Shown here: positions 4,757 through 7,799 of the stretch, in pieces | Layout of the letters: each line of letters begins with the position of its first letter | How positions within the stretch are numbered: the first letter of the stretch is position 1 | From: Anaerolineae bacterium | GTDB taxonomy: Bacteria; Chloroflexota; Anaerolineae; JAFGEY01 | Reading direction: 5' to 3' | NCBI GenBank assembly: GCA_016931365.1 | Contig: JAFGEY010000021.1 | Coordinates: 1 to 7,799 of the forward strand | DNA length: 7,799 nucleotides | Made by a program: the position numbers and the translations under genes | Notes under the pieces: model-generated | Database searches by the model: none | Told to the model about the DNA's origin: nothing | Seen by the model: only the letters and a program-made list of their open reading frames with translations

Positions 4757-5668
4757 ATGTCCGAATTCCACGTAACCTTTTGGGGGGTTCGTGGAGGGTA
4801 TCCTGTGCCCGGCGAAGAGACGGTCGAATTTGGCGGCAACACGACCTGTCTGCAAGTGTGTGCTGGCCCGCACCTGATCATCATCGACGCGGGCACGGGG
4901 ATTATCGGCCTGGGGGAAAAATTGGCCGTCCAGCGCGCACGTGACGGGCAGCCGATCCGGGCTACGCTGCTGTTCACGCATGGACATCACGATCACACGC
5001 AAGGACTTTCCTTTTTTGCGCCGTTGCAGTTCCCCGACAGCTCATTTTTCATCTTTGGCCCGCGCCTATCGGATGCAAGCATCCAAGATGTGCTGACCGA
5101 AGCTTTGTTGCCGTCGTCATTGCCGCAGACATTGAGCGAACTGCTCTCGGTGTGTACCGTTCAGAACGTGCAGGATGTCCAGGTGCTTTTGCTGAGCGAG
5201 CCGGATTCGCCGCCGCTGCTAAAAAATCTGTACAAGGAAGCCGTCTTTGTGCCGCCGTGGGCGGTCAAGATCGAGATGTACCTCAGTCACAATCACCCCA
5301 AAGGCGGGGCGATGTGCTATCGTATCGAGTACCGGGGCAAGCGGCTGGTTTTTGCGACTGACACCGAGGGCTATGAGGGCGGCGACACCAATCTGATCGC
5401 ATTTGCGCGTGGGGCGGACCTGTTAGTTCACGACGCGGAATATGTCGACAAGGAATACACCGGGCCGCCTTTTTGCCGCCAGGGATGGGGGCATAGTACC
5501 TGGCGGATTGCCGTCGAGGTGGGGCAAAAGGCCGATGTTAAGCGATTGGCTTTGACCCACCATCATGCCAACCACGACGACGAATTTATGCGCCAGATGG
5601 AGCGCGACGCGCAATCCGTGTTCGACCGATCCTTTATCGTCCGCGAGGGGATGACAATCGCTTTATGA
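4757..5668 (+). CDS. MBL-fold metallohydrolase
   Basis: The 303-residue protein opens with FHVTFWGVRGGYPVPGE and FGGNTTC, the signature start of a widespread metallo-beta-lactamase-fold family related to class II cyclic-nucleotide phosphodiesterases and PqqB/RNase Z-like enzymes. The metal ligands are readable: H75-G-H77-H-D79-H80, H180 in NHPKGG, D202 in FATDTE, and H246 or the H268-H270 group near the end. An added segment of about 50 residues (120-175) sits before the third ligand and looks variable. There is no signal peptide, so it is probably cytoplasmic. The substrate cannot be told; phosphodiesterase activity is a family-level guess. AAGGAG (4741-4746) stands ten bases before the ATG. 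It has its own promoter and no evident tie to the RNR genes, and its stop overlaps the next start. Confidence 0.88.
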   Translation: MSEFHVTFWGVRGGYPVPGEETVEFGGNTTCLQVCAGPHLIIIDAGTGIIGLGEKLAVQRARDGQPIRATLLFTHGHHDHTQGLSFFAPLQFPDSSFFIFGPRLSDASIQDVLTEALLPSSLPQTLSELLSVCTVQNVQDVQVLLLSEPDSPPLLKNLYKEAVFVPPWAVKIEMYLSHNHPKGGAMCYRIEYRGKRLVFATDTEGYEGGDTNLIAFARGADLLVHDAEYVDKEYTGPPFCRQGWGHSTWRIAVEVGQKADVKRLALTHHHANHDDEFMRQMERDAQSVFDRSFIVREGMTIAL

Positions 5669-7799
5669 TCGCTCAAATGAGAGTCGCTTTGAAAAACGCC
5701 CGTGCGCACGGGCGTTTATATTTAGGCATTACAGCGATTTCGTCGGCCCTGTGGTGTGCGGCGCTGGCTCGTTTGCTGGCCGAACTCTGGCCCCGCTGGC
5801 TGATCGCACTCGGCTCGCCGGTGGCGCTGTCGATCTGCGGCGTGTTGGGCGCAGGGTTGAGTTATGTCGTGTTCAAATCGGCGGCCTACTCGCCGGGCAT
5901 CGTCTGGCCGCTGGCGTTGAGCGCACTCTATCTCCTCCAGCCGGCGGTCGCGCCGGGATGGGGCATCGCCGCGTTGCTGGCCGGTGCAGGCGGCGTGCTC
6001 TGGCTGTCGGTGGACGCGCCGCCATCGAACCGCGCGCCGTCGGCCGACGGCGCGCGGTTCGATGGGCCGGAGTGGCTGTGGAGCGCGCTCGCCTTTGCCG
6101 CGCCGCTGGCCTTGTTTGTTGCCACCTGCGCGCCTTCAGTCCTGCCCGGTGACGGTGGCGAGTTTCAGTTTGTCGTGCCCACGCTGGGCATCCCGCACCC
6201 TACCGGCTATCCCCTGTATTTGCTGTTGGGCAAACTCTTTACCCTGCTGCCTGTGGGAAGTGTGGCCTATCGCCTGAACCTGTTTTCGGCGGTGGCAGCA
6301 GCGGGAGCGGTGTGGGCGATCTACCGCGCCGGGCGTGCGCTCGATTTGAGTCGAGCCGCTTCGCTGATCGGTGCGGCGTTGTTGGCCGTCTCGGAGACCT
6401 TTTGGAGCCAGGCGACGATCGCCGAAAAGTATGCCCTCAATGCCTTTTTCGTCGCCTTGACCCTGTGGCTGGGTTTCGAGTGGCGCAAGCGGCGGTCGAA
6501 CAGGTGGCTGGGTGTCTGGGTGGTGTGCTATGGCCTCAGCCTGACCCATCACCGCACGATGATCGTGCTTGCCCCGGCGTATCTGCTGTTGATCTGGCTG
6601 ACCGACCGCTCCGTTTTGCGCCCCAAATCCTTGCTGCGCCTCTTGCCCTTATTCCTTATTCCCTTATCCCTTTACCTCCTTTTACCTTTGTTCGGCTCTT
6701 TTAATCCTCCTTATGCCTACATTCGCCTCGATTCGGTCAAGGCCTTTTTCGACCTGGTTTTTGCACGCACTTACCAGAGCGGGCTGTTTCGCGGCGGGTG
6801 GGTGGCCTTGCCGGGGCGCGCCGCCGAGTTTGGCTCGCTGCTGTGGCGGCAGTTTGGCCCATTTGGGCTGGCCTTGTGCGCAGGCGGATGGGCGGTGCTG
6901 CTGTGGAAGAAATGCCGGATCGCTATGGTGCTGCTGATCGGGATGGCGGCACAAACCGTGTTCGCGCTGAACTATTATGTACCAAATACATACGTTTATT
7001 ACCTTCCTGTTTACGTGTGGCTGGCCCTCTGCGCGGCGGCCATAGTAGAATGGCTGCGAAACCTGGTTTCTGCGCGAATGTTGGCGCTCGCAAGAAACCA
7101 GGTTTCTTTGGCCTGGACGCTGCTGATCGCCGCGCTTCCTCTCTACCTGGGTATTTCGCGCCAGCCGGGGATGGATCAAAAACGGGCTTATGCTGGCGTT
7201 TCCTTTGATCATACCTATGCACAGGTAGCCCTGCAATCCGTCGAGGCAAATGCCATGATCGTCGGCGACTGGCTGCCGGCGACGGTGCTGTGGTACGCGC
7301 AGTGGGTGGATGGTCTGGCTCCGACGGCGCAGATCGTCGCCGTCGATTCGCTGGAGTGGCAGTGGCAGGGGTACGTGGAGCAGGGTTTGCGCGAAGGGCG
7401 GCCGGTTTACCTGGCGCGGCCCTTGATGGCGGCCGGCGATCAGTACGCGCTCGAATCTGCGGGGCCGCTGGTGCGGGTGCTCGAAATGCCATTTGAAGTG
7501 TGGGACGGCCACTGTCTCGCGCCGCCGGAGCCTCAAACAGGCATCTACTTGTGTGGATTCGACCTCGAGGCCACGCCACCGCGCGCAGAGGGGCAGGTCG
7601 ATCTGGTGAGGGATGGTCAGACCGTTGAGGGCGGCAGCACGCTGCACCTGACCGTTTATTGGGAGGCCCAGGAGGTTCCGGCCGGAGATTACGCCGTTAC
7701 TGTACGGTTGATCGCTCCATCGGGGCGCGCCGCCCCGCCGGGGCAGGTGCGGCTGGAAAGGCAGAACCGCCATCCGGTCGGCGGCACTTATCCCACCTC
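5665..7799 (+). CDS. DUF2723-like multi-pass membrane protein, probable GT-C-type glycosyltransferase (3' end outside the window)
   Basis: An uninterrupted frame runs from ATG 5665 to the right edge (711 codons). The ATG overlaps the hydrolase stop as ATGA, suggesting translational coupling; a second ATG at 5677 is possible. The N-terminus is basic, then hydrophobic helices follow (about 18-40, 45-68, 75-92, 98-115, 137-155). The loop PGDGGEFQF (161-169) and GIPHPTGYPLYLLLGK (175-190) match the DUF2723/TMEM260 pattern, in which an acidic pair after a first set of helices and HPxGYP are characteristic; here D163 and E166. More helices follow to about residue 500, then a soluble C-terminal part. 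TMEM260 relatives transfer sugars to proteins; that role here is inference. Oddities: three in-frame inverted repeats and a CTTA-rich stretch coding for one helix. Confidence 0.85.
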   Translation, partial: MIAQMRVALKNARAHGRLYLGITAISSALWCAALARLLAELWPRWLIALGSPVALSICGVLGAGLSYVVFKSAAYSPGIVWPLALSALYLLQPAVAPGWGIAALLAGAGGVLWLSVDAPPSNRAPSADGARFDGPEWLWSALAFAAPLALFVATCAPSVLPGDGGEFQFVVPTLGIPHPTGYPLYLLLGKLFTLLPVGSVAYRLNLFSAVAAAGAVWAIYRAGRALDLSRAASLIGAALLAVSETFWSQATIAEKYALNAFFVALTLWLGFEWRKRRSNRWLGVWVVCYGLSLTHHRTMIVLAPAYLLLIWLTDRSVLRPKSLLRLLPLFLIPLSLYLLLPLFGSFNPPYAYIRLDSVKAFFDLVFARTYQSGLFRGGWVALPGRAAEFGSLLWRQFGPFGLALCAGGWAVLLWKKCRIAMVLLIGMAAQTVFALNYYVPNTYVYYLPVYVWLALCAAAIVEWLRNLVSARMLALARNQVSLAWTLLIAALPLYLGISRQPGMDQKRAYAGVSFDHTYAQVALQSVEANAMIVGDWLPATVLWYAQWVDGLAPTAQIVAVDSLEWQWQGYVEQGLREGRPVYLARPLMAAGDQYALESAGPLVRVLEMPFEVWDGHCLAPPEPQTGIYLCGFDLEATPPRAEGQVDLVRDGQTVEGGSTLHLTVYWEAQEVPAGDYAVTVRLIAPSGRAAPPGQVRLERQNRHPVGGTYPT
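5694..5717 (+). terminator. 24-bp palindrome resembling a terminator, inside the start of the membrane-protein gene
   Basis: AAACGCCCGTGC (5694-5705) is followed directly by its inverse complement GCACGGGCGTTT (5706-5717), then TATATTTAGG. The GC-rich stem with A-run before and T-rich sequence after is that of an intrinsic terminator for the hydrolase gene, though the T-tract is short. It also lies within codons 10-18 of the next gene if that starts at 5665. It may therefore act as an attenuator. Confidence 0.6.
6022..6065. repeat. 44-bp perfect palindrome, in frame inside the membrane-protein gene
   Basis: Bases 6022-6043 (CCATCGAACC...CCGTCGG) are followed with no spacer by their exact inverse complement, 6044-6065 (CCGACGG...GGTTCGATGG). 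All 22 pairs match. It encodes about residues 120-134 (P-S-N-R-A-P-S-A-D-G-A-R-F-D-G), a polar loop between two hydrophobic helices, and leaves the frame open. It is unlike ordinary coding sequence and suggests an inserted palindromic unit. Confidence 0.85.
6639..6689 (+). repeat. CTTA-rich pyrimidine tract in the membrane-protein gene
   Basis: Only six of these 51 bases are purines on the + strand, and short units such as CCTTATT and CCCTTAT recur. It encodes most of one leucine-rich helix (about residues 326-343). The codons (TTA, CTT, ATT) are AT-rich compared with the surrounding CTG/GCG usage. It may have grown by slippage. Confidence 0.45.
7058..7106. repeat. 14-bp inverted repeat of the GAAACC/GGTTTC type, in frame
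   Basis: GAAACCTGGTTTCT (7058-7071) and AGAAACCAGGTTTC (7093-7106) are exact inverse complements 21 bases apart; with one bulge the stem extends three pairs inward. Each arm is itself nearly palindromic (GAAACC-T-GGTTTC). It encodes residues about 465-482 (RNLVSARMLALARNQVSL) of the membrane protein without breaking the frame. The motif resembles small dispersed palindromes that I recall from Chloroflexota and cyanobacterial genomes. Confidence 0.65.
7721..7737. repeat. Short GC-rich hairpin
   Basis: CGGGGCG (7721-7727), loop CGC, CGCCCCG (7731-7737), inside the soluble C-terminal part of the membrane-protein gene. In such GC-rich coding sequence this could be chance. Confidence 0.3.

Noticed and set aside
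5751..6152. Alternative plus-strand frame at the start of the membrane-protein region
   Set aside because: It is arginine- and glycine-rich without motifs, while the frame from 5665 stays open for over 2 kb and carries DUF2723-like motifs.

Overview
The window looks like chromosomal DNA from an anaerobic or facultative bacterium, most likely of the Chloroflexota (Anaerolineae-like). That assignment rests on the overall look of the genes: a moderately GC-rich coding part, a Thermotoga-type class III ribonucleotide reductase (RNR), a DUF2723-like membrane protein and GAAACC/GGTTTC dispersed palindromes. It is an inference, not a proven placement.

Layout. (1) Bases 1-231 hold the 5' end of a minus-strand gene, probably a transposase with an N-terminal helix-turn-helix, cut by the left edge. 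It has its own promoter, a ribosome binding site buried in a hairpin, and two 11-bp direct repeats upstream. (2) Bases 232-733 hold no convincing gene but carry inverted repeats and three TGTGGGA repeats exactly 42 bp apart. (3) Bases 734-984 are the control region of nrdR: an extended -10 promoter, two NrdR-box-like sites 31 bp apart, and a long leader. (4) Bases 985-4649 are the anaerobic deoxyribonucleotide cluster: nrdR (repressor), nrdD (reductase body), a separate 69-residue gene carrying the glycyl-radical domain, and nrdG (radical-SAM activase). (5) Bases 4666-5668 hold a promoter and a metallo-beta-lactamase-fold hydrolase. (6) Bases 5665-7799 hold a DUF2723-like multi-pass membrane protein that runs off the right edge; its start overlaps the hydrolase stop.

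How the genes work together. NrdR senses nucleotide status through its ATP-cone and should repress the cluster through the boxes ahead of its own gene. NrdG cleaves S-adenosylmethionine to place a radical on a glycine. Here that glycine is not in NrdD but in the neighbouring small protein, so the active enzyme would have to be assembled from two polypeptides. This split reductase is the most notable coding feature.

A second theme is the number of perfect inverted repeats, several inside genes and in frame: 15-bp arms in nrdG, a 24-bp palindrome at the start of the membrane-protein gene, a 44-bp palindrome in one of its loops, and 14-bp arms further on. These look like control hairpins or small palindromic elements that have entered coding sequence without breaking it.
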